NCBI RefSeq assembly: GCF_900187115.1
Contig: NZ_LT906455.1
Span: forward strand, 2,046,001 to 2,110,000
DNA length: 64,000 nucleotides
Source of the DNA: Aliarcobacter butzleri
Lineage (GTDB): Bacteria; Campylobacterota; Campylobacteria; Campylobacterales; Arcobacteraceae
Direction of reading: 5' to 3'
Shown in pieces: positions 11,828-21,290 of this stretch. Position 1 is the first letter of the stretch. Every line of letters begins with the position of its first letter. The translations under genes and the position numbers were made by a program. The notes under the pieces are model-generated. The model was not told where the DNA came from. It did not search any database and saw nothing but the letters and a program-made list of their open reading frames with translations.

Positions 11828-11876
11828 TTTTTCTCCTGACTTTTATAAAAATTTTATCGAATACTATAAGCTTGCG

Positions 11877-11882
11877 ATTATA
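11877..11882 (-). promoter_or_regulatory. Candidate -10 element for pheS operon
   Basis: On the minus strand this reads TATAAT, about 50 bases upstream of the pheS start. Campylobacterota sigma70 promoters rely mainly on the -10 box, so no clear -35 is expected. It lies back to back with the HIT gene's -10 box, so this short gap probably holds divergent promoters. Confidence 0.5.
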
Positions 11883-11906
11883 CATAAGATTTTATTAGAG
11901 TTTGGT

Positions 11907-11912
11907 TATAAT
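11907..11912 (+). promoter_or_regulatory. Candidate -10 element for the HIT gene
   Basis: TATAAT preceded by TTTGGT, about 30 bases upstream of the HIT-family start at 11943. An AAGGA ribosome binding site lies just before the ATG. No clear -35 box is seen. Confidence 0.5.
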
Positions 11913-11942
11913 CGCTTTTAATCCAATTTTTAAGGAAAAAAC

Positions 11943-12287
11943 ATGTGTATATTTTGCAAAATTGTAAAAGGTGAAATTCCAAATCAAACTATATTAGAAG
12001 ATGAAAATTTTTTAGCTTTTAATGATATAAATCCAACAAGAAAAATTCATGTGCTAATCATTCCAAAAGAACACTATGATTCATTTCAAGTAACACCTAC
12101 AAATATCATGTCTTCAATGAGTGAATTTATTCAAAAAGTAGCTACAAAACTTAATATTGATGAAAGTGGTTATAGATTAATTACAAATATAGGAAATCAT
12201 GGCGGACAAGAAGTACATCATTTACATTTTCATATGATTGGTGGAGAATCAGTTGGAAGATTGGTAAGAGACAAAGAAGATATTTAA
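11943..12287 (+). CDS. HIT-family nucleotide-binding protein (HinT-like)
   Basis: A 114-residue histidine-triad protein, probably a nucleoside phosphoramidate hydrolase of the HinT group. It starts MCIFCKIVKGEIP, has the DINPTRKIHVLIIPKEH segment and ends with the catalytic triad HHLHFHMIGG (about residues 95-104). CIFC and a His near residue 52 could form the zinc site of some HIT proteins. It is the only rightward gene between two leftward blocks and has its own candidate promoter. In bacteria the physiological substrate is uncertain. Confidence 0.93.
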   Translation: MCIFCKIVKGEIPNQTILEDENFLAFNDINPTRKIHVLIIPKEHYDSFQVTPTNIMSSMSEFIQKVATKLNIDESGYRLITNIGNHGGQEVHHLHFHMIGGESVGRLVRDKEDI

Positions 12288-12297
12288 TCTTTTTTGT

Positions 12298-13233
12298 CTA
12301 TTTTGTAAATGAACCTAAGTTCATAAGTTTTTGATATTTTTTATCTAATCGTTCTTGAGGAGTTAGTTTTTTTAACTCAGCTAAAGATTTTATAAAATAC
12401 TCTTTTAAAGCAAAAATTGCTTGTTCTTTTTGTCTATGAGCACCAATTAAAGGCTCATTTATAACATCATCTATTAAATTTAATTCTTTTAAGTTTTCAG
12501 CTGTTATTTTTAAAGCATTTGCTGCTGTTTCAACTTTTGTTGGGTCATTCCATAAAATTGCACTACAGCCTTCAGGAGAAATAACTGCATAAACTGAATA
12601 TCTCATCATTGCTAATTTATCAGCAACTGAAATAGCTAAAGCTCCACCTGAACCACCTTCTCCAATAACAACAGATATAGTTGGTGTTGTTAAATCTGCA
12701 AATTCAAATAAATTTTTTGCTATAGCTTCAGATTGATTTCTCTCTTCAGCTCCAATTCCAGGATATGCACCCGGAGTGTCAACTAACATAAGAATTGGAA
12801 TTTGAAACTTATCAGCCATCTTAGCTGCTCTTAAAGCTTTTCTATATCCTTCAGGACTTGGCATACCAAAATTTCTTTGAAGTTTCTCTTTTGTTCCTCT
12901 TCCTTTTTGTTCACCAATTACTAATACTTTTTGATTATCAATAAAACCAAAATAACATACTATTGCATGGTCATCAACATAATGTCTATCTCCATGAACT
13001 TCATAGGCATTTTTCAAAAGTCCTGAGATATAATCAAGAGCATAAGGTCTATCAGGATGTCTTGCTAATTGTAATTTTTGATAGTCATTTAAATTTTTAA
13101 AAGTTTTTTCAACTTCTTTTTCTAATTTTTTTTCTAAGATATCCACAGCAGGTTCGTCAGCTTTTGTTTTTGCTACAATAATATCTTCTTCTATTTTTTT
13201 GATTTTTTCTTCAAATTCTAAGTAAGTCGCCAA
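12298..13233 (-). CDS. accA: Acetyl-CoA carboxylase carboxyltransferase alpha subunit
   Basis: Together with AccD it transfers the carboxyl group from biotin to acetyl-CoA to make malonyl-CoA. The 311-residue protein has the family's N-terminal coiled coil (about 1-50), the [12 protein letters not shown] segment and the crotonase-like core with [46 protein letters not shown] and the oxyanion-hole [11 protein letters not shown]. It lies 57 bases downstream of fabF but behind a terminator; an AAGGAA-like ribosome binding site sits in the gap. Grouping with fabF, acpP and fabG indicates a fatty acid synthesis cluster. Confidence 0.97.
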   Translation of the reverse strand: MATYLEFEEKIKKIEEDIIVAKTKADEPAVDILEKKLEKEVEKTFKNLNDYQKLQLARHPDRPYALDYISGLLKNAYEVHGDRHYVDDHAIVCYFGFIDNQKVLVIGEQKGRGTKEKLQRNFGMPSPEGYRKALRAAKMADKFQIPILMLVDTPGAYPGIGAEERNQSEAIAKNLFEFADLTTPTISVVIGEGGSGGALAISVADKLAMMRYSVYAVISPEGCSAILWNDPTKVETAANALKITAENLKELNLIDDVINEPLIGAHRQKEQAIFALKEYFIKSLAELKKLTPQERLDKKYQKLMNLGSFTK

Positions 13234-13242
13234 AGTTTTTCC

Positions 13243-13272
13243 TTAAAAAAGAGCTAAACAACTTAGCTCTTT
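13243..13272 (-). terminator. Intrinsic terminator downstream of fabF
   Basis: On the minus strand, a 10-bp stem (AAAGAGCTAA / TTAGCTCTTT) with a five-base loop is followed by TTTTTT. It lies between the fabF stop and the accA ribosome binding site, so it probably lowers read-through from fabF into accA rather than ending the cluster completely. Confidence 0.8.
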
Positions 13273-13290
13273 AATGGTTAGGTTTATAAA

Positions 13291-14550
13291 TTATTTTGTA
13301 TATTTTTTAAAAATTACGGAACCATTTGTTCCACCAAAACCAAAGTTATTACTCATAACAGTAGTTAACTCTAATTTTCTTGCAACATTTGGAACTACGT
13401 CTAAATCGCATTCTGGATCTTGATTTTCAACGTTTATCGTAGGAGGAATAATTCCTTCATCTAGTGCTTTAATTGCAAAAACTGCTTCAATTGCACCAGC
13501 AGCTCCTAAACAATGACCAATTTGACCTTTTGTTGAAGAAACTGGAGGACATTTTTCTTTTCCACCAAATAATTCTTTTATTGCTGATGTTTCATTTTTA
13601 TCACCAACTGGTGTTGAAGTACCATGTACATTGATATAATCAATTTTTGGATATTCTCCAGTTATATTTTTAGCCATTTCAAAAGCAGCTTTCATTGCTC
13701 TTAATGGTCCATCAATTACAGGAGAAGTTATATGATTTGCATCACCTGACTCTCCAAAACCTATAATTTCACAATAAATTTTTGCATTTCTAGCTAACGC
13801 AGATTCTAAAGTTTCTACAACTAATGCTCCAGCACCTTCACCCATAACAAAACCATCTCTATCGATATCAAATGGTCTTGATGATTTTTTAGGATTATCA
13901 TTTCTTGTTGATAATGCTTTCATTGCAGCAAATCCACCAACACCTGCTCCACAAACAGCAGATTCAGCTCCAACAACTAAAATTCTATCCGCACCACCTA
14001 ACATAATTGTTTTAACTGCATCATTTAAAGCATGAGTTGAAGCAGCACAAGCTGTAACATGTCCTAAAGATGGTCCTTTTAAATTATGCTCGATTGAGAT
14101 AAAACCACTTAGCATATTTGCTAAAGAAGATGGAATAAAAAATGGTGAAATTTTTCTAGGTCCTTTATTTTCACAAGTTACAGAATTTTTTTCTATTGTA
14201 GATAATCCACCAATTCCCGAACCTGAGATAATTCCAAATCTATCTGCAATAGAAGAATCAACTTTTTTATCTTCTTGTGTTACGTAACCAGAATCAATCA
14301 TCGCTTCTAATGCAGCTTTAATTCCTAATTGAATAAACCTATCAGCTTTTTTTACTTCTTTTTTATCCATTACAGTTTCAGGGTCAAAATTTTTAACTTC
14401 ACCTGCTATTTGTACAGGAAATTCACTCGCATCAAATAATGTTATTGTATCAATACCACAAACACCATTTGTAACTGCTTCAAAAGATTCTTTTACATTG
14501 TGTCCTGTTGAATTTATAGTACCCAAACCTGTAATAACAATTCTTTTCAT
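13291..14550 (-). CDS. fabF: Beta-ketoacyl-ACP synthase II
   Basis: The elongating condensing enzyme of type II fatty acid synthesis. The Cys-His-His triad is visible: the nucleophile in VTACAAS near residue 168, NVHGTSTPVGD near 308 and GQIGHCLGAAGAIEA near 345. The N-terminus MKRIVITGLGTINSTG and the GFGGTNGSVIFKK end match FabF. The length of 419 residues is slightly above the usual 410-415. It follows acpP on the same strand after about 115 bases that contain a hairpin. Confidence 0.97.
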   Translation of the reverse strand: MKRIVITGLGTINSTGHNVKESFEAVTNGVCGIDTITLFDASEFPVQIAGEVKNFDPETVMDKKEVKKADRFIQLGIKAALEAMIDSGYVTQEDKKVDSSIADRFGIISGSGIGGLSTIEKNSVTCENKGPRKISPFFIPSSLANMLSGFISIEHNLKGPSLGHVTACAASTHALNDAVKTIMLGGADRILVVGAESAVCGAGVGGFAAMKALSTRNDNPKKSSRPFDIDRDGFVMGEGAGALVVETLESALARNAKIYCEIIGFGESGDANHITSPVIDGPLRAMKAAFEMAKNITGEYPKIDYINVHGTSTPVGDKNETSAIKELFGGKEKCPPVSSTKGQIGHCLGAAGAIEAVFAIKALDEGIIPPTINVENQDPECDLDVVPNVARKLELTTVMSNNFGFGGTNGSVIFKKYTK

Positions 14551-14628
14551 CTAAATATGCTCCAATATAAATTAATTATTCGAATTATTCAATTTTTATA
14601 ATAAAAAAACTCAATATTTTAAATATGT

Positions 14629-14653
14629 AAATAGAAGATTTAATCTTCTATTT
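14629..14653 (-). terminator. Hairpin downstream of acpP
   Basis: A 12-bp perfect inverted repeat (AAATAGAAGATT / AATCTTCTATTT) between acpP and fabF. No uninterrupted U-run follows directly on the minus strand, so it may act as a partial terminator or as a 3' stabilising hairpin for the abundant acpP message. Confidence 0.55.
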
Positions 14654-14666
14654 AAAAGCGTTAAAA

Positions 14667-14897
14667 TTACGCGTTATTTTCGATGTATTTTATAGCATCT
14701 GCAACAGTTAAGATTTTTTCAGCATCTTCATCAGGGATTTCGATGTCGAATTTTTCTTCTAAAGCCATTACTAGTTCAACTACATCTAGTGAATCAGCAC
14801 CTAAATCTTCAATGAATTTTGAATCTTCTTTTACTTCAGCTGGATCACAATCTAATTGCTCTACAACTACCGCTTTTACATCATCTAATAATGCCAT
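14667..14897 (-). CDS. acpP: Acyl carrier protein
   Basis: A 76-residue acidic helical protein that carries growing acyl chains on a 4'-phosphopantetheine arm. The attachment site is Ser36 in the motif [20 protein letters not shown]. The length is normal. It lies between fabG upstream and fabF downstream, the classic fabG-acpP-fabF order. A long opposite-strand open frame over it is only a shadow. Confidence 0.98.
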   Translation of the reverse strand: MALLDDVKAVVVEQLDCDPAEVKEDSKFIEDLGADSLDVVELVMALEEKFDIEIPDEDAEKILTVADAIKYIENNA

Positions 14898-14993
14898 ATT
14901 TATTTCCTTTTATAAAATTATCGCTGTATTATAGCAAAAAAGTTTTTAAAAACTCTTTTAAACTATAAAATTATATTTTTTTGATTATAGTAA

Positions 14994-15737
14994 TTAAACG
15001 TATAATCCACCATTTACTTTTAAAATTTCCCCTGTAATATAAGAAGAGTGATCACTTAATAAAAATGCTACTGCATCAGCAATTTCACTTGGTTGTCCAA
15101 ATCTTGAAAGTGGAATATTTTTTTCATATTCAGCTTTTACTTCTTCTTTTAATTCATCTGTCATATCAGTTTGAATAAATCCAGGAGTTACTGCATTATA
15201 TCTAATACCTCTAGAAGCTGCTTCTTTTGCAAAAGATTTAGTCATTGCATTTAATCCACCTTTTGACGCAGAATAATTTGTTTGACCAGGATTTCCCATT
15301 TCTCCAACAATTGAAGAAATATTTACAACAGAACCAAATCTTTTTTTACCCATAACTTTTAAAGCTTCTTTACATCCAATAAAAGCTGAAGTTAAATTTG
15401 CATTTATAACATCAGTAAAATCTTGTACACTCATTCTTAAAGCTAATTTATCTTTTGTAATTCCTGCATTATTTACTAAATATGCTAATTCTCCATCAGC
15501 ATCAATAATTGTTTTAATAGCATTTACAAACTCTTCTTCATTTGTAACATCAGCTTTAATTATTGCAGCTTTTCCACCAGCTTTTTCAATCTCTTCTTTT
15601 ATTGCTTCAGCAGCTTGTGCACCACTTCTATAATTTATCCAAACTTTTAATCCGAAACTTGCAAGTGTCTTTGCAATTTCAGCTCCAATTCCTCTGCTTG
15701 CACCTGTAACTAATACATTTGAACCAGTAAATTTCAT
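14994..15737 (-). CDS. fabG: 3-oxoacyl-ACP reductase FabG
   Basis: An NADPH-dependent short-chain dehydrogenase that reduces beta-ketoacyl-ACP. The cofactor loop VTGASRGIGAEIA lies near residue 10, the NNAG motif near 90, the catalytic Ser in VNISSIVGEMG, and Tyr/Lys in YSASKGGLNAM. The end SSYITGEILKVNGGLYV is typical of FabG. Its 247-residue length is normal. It leads into acpP-fabF-accA on the minus strand. Confidence 0.96.
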   Translation of the reverse strand: MKFTGSNVLVTGASRGIGAEIAKTLASFGLKVWINYRSGAQAAEAIKEEIEKAGGKAAIIKADVTNEEEFVNAIKTIIDADGELAYLVNNAGITKDKLALRMSVQDFTDVINANLTSAFIGCKEALKVMGKKRFGSVVNISSIVGEMGNPGQTNYSASKGGLNAMTKSFAKEAASRGIRYNAVTPGFIQTDMTDELKEEVKAEYEKNIPLSRFGQPSEIADAVAFLLSDHSSYITGEILKVNGGLYV

Positions 15738-15794
15738 CTTAATCCTTTTATTTTTTACATTTGATACTTATTATATCAATATTTTTATTAGAGT

Positions 15795-16559
15795 TTAAAC
15801 TCCTCTTTTATTATTCCAAACTCTGATGTGTAACCTATCACAATATTTAAAACCATTTTCTATTGCCATATTTATAACATCTTCACAATTTTTATTTATT
15901 TCATCAGCTGTATCACCTAATGGCATTAAATAAACTTCACATTTTGGAATATCTTTTAATATTTCAATAATTTCAGTTTTTGCTTTATTCAAAAAATCTT
16001 TTCCAATTACAAATTTCATATAAGAATCTTTTGTATTTTCTAAAATTTTTACTAAGGTATTTTTATTTATTCTTTTATTTAAAGGTTCCAAAGAATTACT
16101 TAACTTTACACTCATTGAAAATAAAATTTCTTTTTGGTAATCAAATTCAAAATTTATATTTAAAGAAGCATTTGTCTCAATAGTAACTTTATGCCCATTT
16201 TCTATGTAGTGTTTTAATAATTTTTGAAACTCTTTTTTATTCCAATATAAAAGAGGTTCTCCTCCAGTTATTACAATATCAATTTTGTAATTATAATTAT
16301 ACGTTGAAATTAAATTATCAACTTCAGCCACAATATCATTATAACTTTGATATTTCGTCCAAGTATCCTTAAACTCTTTATCTACAGCATAATAAGAATC
16401 GCAAGCATACTTTTTTATACCACTTGGAGTTTCATAAACGACACCAAAACCAGTACAACTAAAATTGCATTTTCCAAATCTTATAAAAATAGAAGGTGTT
16501 CCAACAAGTTTTCCTTCTCCTTGAATTGTTGGTCCAAATATCTCATTTATTTCAAGCAT
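15795..16559 (-). CDS. queE: 7-carboxy-7-deazaguanine synthase (radical SAM)
   Basis: QueE makes 7-carboxy-7-deazaguanine on the route to queuosine. [35 protein letters not shown] is the family N-terminus. The cluster cysteines appear to be Cys31, Cys35 and Cys53, i.e. CX3CX17C rather than the classic CX3CX2C; related insertions are known in QueE from other bacteria. VITGGEPLLYW (GGEP, SAM binding) follows. It overlaps queD by eight bases, and queC-queD-queE form one leftward operon. Confidence 0.93.
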   Translation of the reverse strand: MLEINEIFGPTIQGEGKLVGTPSIFIRFGKCNFSCTGFGVVYETPSGIKKYACDSYYAVDKEFKDTWTKYQSYNDIVAEVDNLISTYNYNYKIDIVITGGEPLLYWNKKEFQKLLKHYIENGHKVTIETNASLNINFEFDYQKEILFSMSVKLSNSLEPLNKRINKNTLVKILENTKDSYMKFVIGKDFLNKAKTEIIEILKDIPKCEVYLMPLGDTADEINKNCEDVINMAIENGFKYCDRLHIRVWNNKRGV

Positions 16560-17076
16560 AAAAGGTACTTTTACTTTTTGGAGTTTCTAAAAATTCAATT
16601 TTTGATACTTTAATATTTAATCCATTCATTTTTTCTTGTACGATTTTTAAAAACCATGCTGATAAATTTTCACTTGTAGGTACAAAATCAACCACTACAT
16701 AACTTTCATACAATTCTAATTCTTCGTTTTTGAAATTTATTAAATTTATTGAGAAATAACCTTCATCAAATTTTATTAAGTCTTCTTTTTTTATATTTGG
16801 AACCAAAGTAGAAAATAATGGATCATTGATATCTAAAATAAATTTATGGTCAAGTACATCATCTAAAAAAGCTTTAAACCAATTTAAGTGTTTAAAATCT
16901 GTAACCATTGAATTATTTAATTCATTTGATTCTAAATATACAATGACTTTTCCTTGATGACCATGAAGATGTCTACATTTCAAACAAGCATCTAAAGAAA
17001 AATCAATATTTAAAGTTTGAGACCAAACTCTATGTCCATAACAAAAGTCAAACTCTTTTGAAATTTCCCATTTCAT
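16552..17076 (-). CDS. queD: 6-carboxy-tetrahydropterin synthase
   Basis: Second enzyme of the queuosine pathway, converting dihydroneopterin triphosphate to 6-carboxytetrahydropterin. Zinc ligands His15 (FCYGHRV), His38 and His40 (RHLHGHQG) are present, and Cys34 just before them is the probable catalytic residue. At 174 residues it is longer than the roughly 120-residue classical form because of an insertion in the middle, as in some Campylobacterota homologues. It overlaps queC by four bases upstream and queE by eight bases downstream. Confidence 0.92.
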   Translation of the reverse strand: MKWEISKEFDFCYGHRVWSQTLNIDFSLDACLKCRHLHGHQGKVIVYLESNELNNSMVTDFKHLNWFKAFLDDVLDHKFILDINDPLFSTLVPNIKKEDLIKFDEGYFSINLINFKNEELELYESYVVVDFVPTSENLSAWFLKIVQEKMNGLNIKVSKIEFLETPKSKSTFYA

Positions 17077-17759
17077 TGAAATTCCTTATATTTTATTGGA
17101 TCTTTTTTTCCAGCTTGTTCAAATCCATTTAATCTTAATCTACAAGAATCACAAACCCCACAAGCTTCTTCTTCCTCTTTGTAACAAGACCAAGTAAGTT
17201 CAAGTGGAACATTTAGTTTTATAGCTTCTTGCACAATTTGAGCTTTTGACAGATGAACTAAAGGCGTAATTATCTCTATTTTTGTATCTTCTTTAGTTCC
17301 TTGATTTATTGCTTTTTTCATATCTTGAATAAATTCTTCTGTACAATCTGGATAACCAGAACTATCCTCTTGTACAACACCAATATACATAGCAGTTGCT
17401 CCTTCTTTTTCAGCAATTGCAGCAGTAATTGCTAAAAAAATACCATTTCTAAATGGAACATAAGTTATAGGAACACCAGCTTCTAAACCACCAGTTGGAA
17501 CATCAATACTCATATCTGTTAAGGCATTTGCCCCAATTTGAGTAAAAAATGGAATATCAATTTCATATTTACTTTTTATATCTAGTTCATTACAAATATC
17601 TCTAAATGCTTTTAATTCTCTATTTTGAGTTCTTTGTCCATAATTAAAATGTACAGCAATTATTTCAAAACCATCTTTTTTTGCAATATATGAACTTAAA
17701 GTAGAATCCATTCCTCCACTTAAAATACATATTGCTTTTTTTGTTGATATTTTATTCAT
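17073..17759 (-). CDS. queC: 7-cyano-7-deazaguanine synthase
   Basis: ATP-dependent conversion of 7-carboxy-7-deazaguanine to preQ0. The PP-loop [15 protein letters not shown] lies near residue 13, and the zinc site is at the C-terminus with [18 protein letters not shown] (four cysteines). The product is 228 residues, normal for QueC. It is the promoter-proximal gene of queC-queD-queE. I looked for a preQ1 riboswitch in the 110 bases upstream and did not recognise one. Confidence 0.96.
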   Translation of the reverse strand: MNKISTKKAICILSGGMDSTLSSYIAKKDGFEIIAVHFNYGQRTQNRELKAFRDICNELDIKSKYEIDIPFFTQIGANALTDMSIDVPTGGLEAGVPITYVPFRNGIFLAITAAIAEKEGATAMYIGVVQEDSSGYPDCTEEFIQDMKKAINQGTKEDTKIEIITPLVHLSKAQIVQEAIKLNVPLELTWSCYKEEEEACGVCDSCRLRLNGFEQAGKKDPIKYKEFQ

Positions 17760-17831
17760 ATTATATATAAATCCTTTGATTACACTAAAATCATATTAAA
17801 ATTTAAAATTTAAAACTTATGACAAGTTGGC

Positions 17832-17837
17832 TATAAT
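17832..17837 (+). promoter_or_regulatory. Candidate -10 element for the 17871 gene and rsmE
   Basis: TATAAT within TTGGCTATAATACC, 34 bases before the next rightward ATG, in the divergent gap with queC. The -14 TGG context fits the Campylobacterota sigma70 pattern. Confidence 0.5.
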
Positions 17838-17870
17838 ACCAAAATTTTTTAAAAGTGAGATAAACGATTA

Positions 17871-18275
17871 ATGGAACTAATGCAAGATGCAATTCAAACT
17901 CATGTTTACACAATATATTTTTTCTTATGTATAATGTTATTTAATTTATACTCTGTTTTAAGTCAAAAAAACTTTATTAGCTTAGCTAAAAGACTTAAAT
18001 TTATGACACCTTTATATCATTTAACAAACGCAATTGTTATTTATACAGGAACAATTATAGCTTTTTATGCTCAACACTTTAGTCTTACAATAGCTTTGAT
18101 GATTCCAGCTTCAATATTTTTACTTGTAATTGAAATAAAAAGATATAAAAAAATGAGAGTTATAAAAAGTGAGCAAATCGAACTTCAAAATGATTTTTAT
18201 AAATATGCAAAAAAGATCTATATTATTGAAATTTCAGTTTTGATTTTTGTTTATGCAATTTCTAAGGTATTTTAA
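17871..18275 (+). CDS. Small integral membrane protein of unknown function
   Basis: A 134-residue protein with three or four predicted membrane helices (about residues 14-33, 50-70, 74-93 and 115-133), separated by a basic loop (KRYKKMRVIKSEQ). I recognise it only as resembling an uncharacterised Campylobacterota membrane protein. Its stop overlaps the rsmE start as TAATG, so the two are probably translated together; that linkage does not reveal a function. Confidence 0.8.
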   Translation: MELMQDAIQTHVYTIYFFLCIMLFNLYSVLSQKNFISLAKRLKFMTPLYHLTNAIVIYTGTIIAFYAQHFSLTIALMIPASIFLLVIEIKRYKKMRVIKSEQIELQNDFYKYAKKIYIIEISVLIFVYAISKVF

Positions 18276-18946
18276 TGCAATTTACTTACGATGAATTTTG
18301 TGGAAATGAATCTTTAGAAATAAAAGATGAAGTTTACAATTATTTAATAAAAGCTAGACGGCATAAGATTGATGATGAAATCTATTTTAGAAATTTAAAA
18401 GATGAATATATTTATTTATATAAAATCTCTTTTATTGATAAGAAAAAAGCTCTTTTAAACTTACTTTCAAAAGAAGAAAAAGTTTTAGAAAATGAAAAAA
18501 AACTACACCTTGGTTGGTGTATAGTTGATCCAAAAACTATTGAAAAGTATATAACATCTTTAAATGAAATTGGAATTGAAAAAATCACTTTTATCTATAG
18601 TGATTTTTCACAAAAGAACTTCAAAATAAATATAGAAAAACTAGAAAAAATACTTATCAATTCTTCTTCTCAGTGTGGTCGTTCGAGTATTATTAAATTA
18701 GAAATTTGTAAAAATTTAGATGAATTTATGAAAAAAAATGATGAAGTTTATTTTCTTGATTTTTCAACTACTTCAATTGATGAAAAAAAAGAGAATATAA
18801 AAACTTTAGTTATTGGTTGTGAAGGTGGATTTTCTAAAAATGAAAGAGATAAATTCAATAAAAATTTTATTGTTGGATTTGATTCAAACTTAATACTTCG
18901 TTCTGAAACAGCAATTATTTCTGCTAGCTCAAAAATTATTCTTTAA
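18275..18946 (+). CDS. rsmE: 16S rRNA m3U1498 methyltransferase RsmE
   Basis: A SPOUT-family enzyme methylating U1498 of 16S rRNA. Key signatures are RRHKIDDEIYFRN in the N-terminal PUA-like domain, the SSSQCGRSSIIKLE region (classically EQSGR), and the knotted SAM site VIGCEGGFSKNERDKF followed by LILRSETAIISASSKI near the C-terminus. The size of 223 residues fits. The SQCGR variant of EQSGR is a small departure. Confidence 0.92.
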   Translation: MQFTYDEFCGNESLEIKDEVYNYLIKARRHKIDDEIYFRNLKDEYIYLYKISFIDKKKALLNLLSKEEKVLENEKKLHLGWCIVDPKTIEKYITSLNEIGIEKITFIYSDFSQKNFKINIEKLEKILINSSSQCGRSSIIKLEICKNLDEFMKKNDEVYFLDFSTTSIDEKKENIKTLVIGCEGGFSKNERDKFNKNFIVGFDSNLILRSETAIISASSKIIL

Positions 18947-18953
18947 TAAATAA

Positions 18954-18987
18954 AAAAAGGTATAGATTTTAAAATCTATACCTTTTT
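18954..18987. terminator. Strong two-way terminator between rsmE and petC
   Basis: A perfect 34-base palindrome with 17-base arms (left arm AAAAAGGTATAGATTTT). The A-run on one side and T-run on the other serve both converging genes. Confidence 0.92.
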
Positions 18988-19004
18988 ATTTTGAAAAGAT
19001 GTTC

Positions 19005-20033
19005 TTAGTGAACATCTCTCCATTTACTTGCTTTCCATAAGAATGCAAATATTGCAAAAACTACTAGATAGATTAAGAATTTAGGTCCTAACTCTTCTCT
19101 TTGTACTTTTTTAGAATCTCCAACCTCTTCTAAATAAGAGATTACTTGTTTTTGTGATTCTTCAGATAAACCAACTCTTGGCATAGCTGTACCTTCAAGT
19201 TGTTTTTGAGGGTCATTAACAAATGTTTCTAAATATTCATGTCCTCTACTTCTGATATATTGAGATAAATCAGGAGGTAATTTACCCATATAAGCTTTAA
19301 TATCACTATGTGCTGTAAATGAAGACATAGTTTTACCTTTCATATCAGCATATTTAATATCATGACATCTTTGACAAGCATCATGGAAAACTTCTTTATT
19401 AGTCATCTCTTTTGGAGCAATTGATTGTAAATATGCAACAATATCTGCAACATCTTGAGCTGGCATCCAATCATATCCTGGCATTGGATGAACTTTTCCA
19501 TCTACAAATTTATGAGATGTTTTTGAAGCAAGAGCTGGATTTTTAACAAATGCAACTAAATATTCTTTAGTATATAATTTTCCAGCAGTTCCTAAATCAG
19601 GAGGAGTTACACCATAAGCTGCTCCTGCACTTGCATTATCCATAATTTGTGGGAAACCTTTTGATTCAATACTATGACAAGCTGTACAGTTAGTTGTAAC
19701 TAAAGTTTCACCATTAGCTACATCTCCAGTTGCTTTAATAGACTCTTCATTTGAAGCCCAGAAATCATTAATCTCTTTTTCAAAAGTTTTTTTAGCTTCT
19801 AAATCAGTTTTTGCTGAATGAATAGCTTTTTCAACTCCAGCTTTTTCTGCTTCAGCTAAAGCTTTTTCAGCTTTTTCAATACCTTCTTTTGCTGAATCTT
19901 TATCAGCTGCAGCAAAATTAAAATTTGCAGGAGATACATGTGGGTGCATTTGTGAGTGAGCAAATGGTTCAACTCCCCAGTAAGTAATTAGTGTTAAAAC
20001 TATTACTACTGCTAAAATTTTAAGTTCTCTCAT
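19005..20033 (-). CDS. petC: Ubiquinol-cytochrome c reductase, diheme cytochrome c1-type subunit
   Basis: The electron-output subunit of the bc1 complex. It has a membrane anchor at the N-terminus (about 5-20), a long Ala/Glu/Lys helical stretch (about 43-95), two heme c motifs (CTACH near residue 118 and CQRCH near residue 220) and a C-terminal transmembrane helix (LIYLVVFAIFAFLW). Two hemes on the cytochrome c subunit is the Campylobacterota form, unlike monoheme cytochrome c1 of mitochondria. The start overlaps the petB stop by four bases. Confidence 0.93.
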   Translation of the reverse strand: MRELKILAVVIVLTLITYWGVEPFAHSQMHPHVSPANFNFAAADKDSAKEGIEKAEKALAEAEKAGVEKAIHSAKTDLEAKKTFEKEINDFWASNEESIKATGDVANGETLVTTNCTACHSIESKGFPQIMDNASAGAAYGVTPPDLGTAGKLYTKEYLVAFVKNPALASKTSHKFVDGKVHPMPGYDWMPAQDVADIVAYLQSIAPKEMTNKEVFHDACQRCHDIKYADMKGKTMSSFTAHSDIKAYMGKLPPDLSQYIRSRGHEYLETFVNDPQKQLEGTAMPRVGLSEESQKQVISYLEEVGDSKKVQREELGPKFLIYLVVFAIFAFLWKASKWRDVH

Positions 20034-21280
20034 AGTGTTCCCCTTCTTTTTGCATCAATTTTTGTAATTATTGGAAGTACAATGAATAATAAAATAAATG
20101 TAACTGCAGCAAAGAATCCAACCCATGCATTTGCACCTGTAGGAGGTAATTTACCATAAACAGTTAAAACAATTAAATCTACCATTAATAACCAGAACCA
20201 AATAAAGAATGCTGGTCTTCTGTGTGCTGGTAAAATTTTTGGATCTCTATCTAACCAAGGTAATACTAAGAAAATACCATTAGCGAAAGCAAATGCCATT
20301 AATCCAATATCAAAAGCTTTAATTCCAGCTATATCAAAGAAGAAACCTCTTAACACTTCATATGACCATAAGAAATACCACTCAGGATAAATGTGAGCTG
20401 GTGTTACCATTGAATCAGCTGGATCAAAGTTTACTGGATCCATTGCAAAGTTATAATGGAAGAATACTAAGTAGAAATAGAAAATTAAGAAAATTCCAAG
20501 TACCGCTAAATCTTTAGAGATAAATACTGGCCAGAAAGGAATAACTTTTGATTCTTTTTTATTTCCAGATAAATATTTCTCAGCTTCTGCATCAAAATCA
20601 AATTCATCAGAAGATTGATTATTAACGTGAGGAATTCTTAAAGTATAGAAGTGTAAACCAATAATTCCCATAATAGTAATTGGTAATAAGAATACGTGTA
20701 ACATAAAGAATCTTGTTAATGTAGCATCAGCAACATTGAAATCCCCTCTAATCCATACAACTAAAGCATCACCAATAACAGGAACTCCACCAAATAAGTT
20801 TGTAATAACCATTGCAGCCCAATAAGACATTTGTCCCCAAGGTAACATATATCCAGAGAATCCAGCGGCAGAGAATGTCATAAATAATAACATACCTGAA
20901 ATCCAAATCATTTCTCTTCCTTGTTTATAAGAACCATAATAAATTCCTGTAAACATGTGAATATATATAATTAAGAATACAACAGAAGCTGCAACACCAT
21001 GCATATGTCTAAATAACCAACCAAATGCAACTTCTTGCATAATTGTATAGTTAACAGAATCAAACGCTAAATTAACATCTGGTTTGTAATACATCATTAA
21101 AAATAGTCCAGAAATTACTAAAATACCAAAAGTAGTAGCTAGTAAAACTCCCATCGCCCATAAGAAATTTATATCTTTAGGAATCCAATATTCAGTCATC
21201 ATAACTTTATTGAATGTAGTTAGATTTAATCTTTGGTCTAACCATTCTCCAACAGAGTTAGCTTTTTCAAATTTTGCCAT
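20030..21280 (-). CDS. petB: Ubiquinol-cytochrome c reductase cytochrome b subunit
   Basis: Integral-membrane cytochrome b carrying two b hemes and both quinone sites. Heme-ligand histidines occur in helix B (FRHMHGVAASVVFLIIYIHMF) and helix D (RFFMLHVFLLPITIMGIIGLHFYTLRIPH). GYMLPWGQMSYWAA marks the Qo region, and PEWYFLWSYEVLRG contains the PEWY motif. The 416 residues include helices corresponding to both the b6-like and subunit-IV-like parts. It is co-transcribed with petA and petC. Confidence 0.97.
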   Translation of the reverse strand: MAKFEKANSVGEWLDQRLNLTTFNKVMMTEYWIPKDINFLWAMGVLLATTFGILVISGLFLMMYYKPDVNLAFDSVNYTIMQEVAFGWLFRHMHGVAASVVFLIIYIHMFTGIYYGSYKQGREMIWISGMLLFMTFSAAGFSGYMLPWGQMSYWAAMVITNLFGGVPVIGDALVVWIRGDFNVADATLTRFFMLHVFLLPITIMGIIGLHFYTLRIPHVNNQSSDEFDFDAEAEKYLSGNKKESKVIPFWPVFISKDLAVLGIFLIFYFYLVFFHYNFAMDPVNFDPADSMVTPAHIYPEWYFLWSYEVLRGFFFDIAGIKAFDIGLMAFAFANGIFLVLPWLDRDPKILPAHRRPAFFIWFWLLMVDLIVLTVYGKLPPTGANAWVGFFAAVTFILLFIVLPIITKIDAKRRGTL

Positions 21281-21290
21281 TTATTACTCC

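Noticed and set aside
17760-17830. preQ1 riboswitch upstream of queC
   Set aside because: No compact hairpin with an A-rich tail pairing pattern was recognised.
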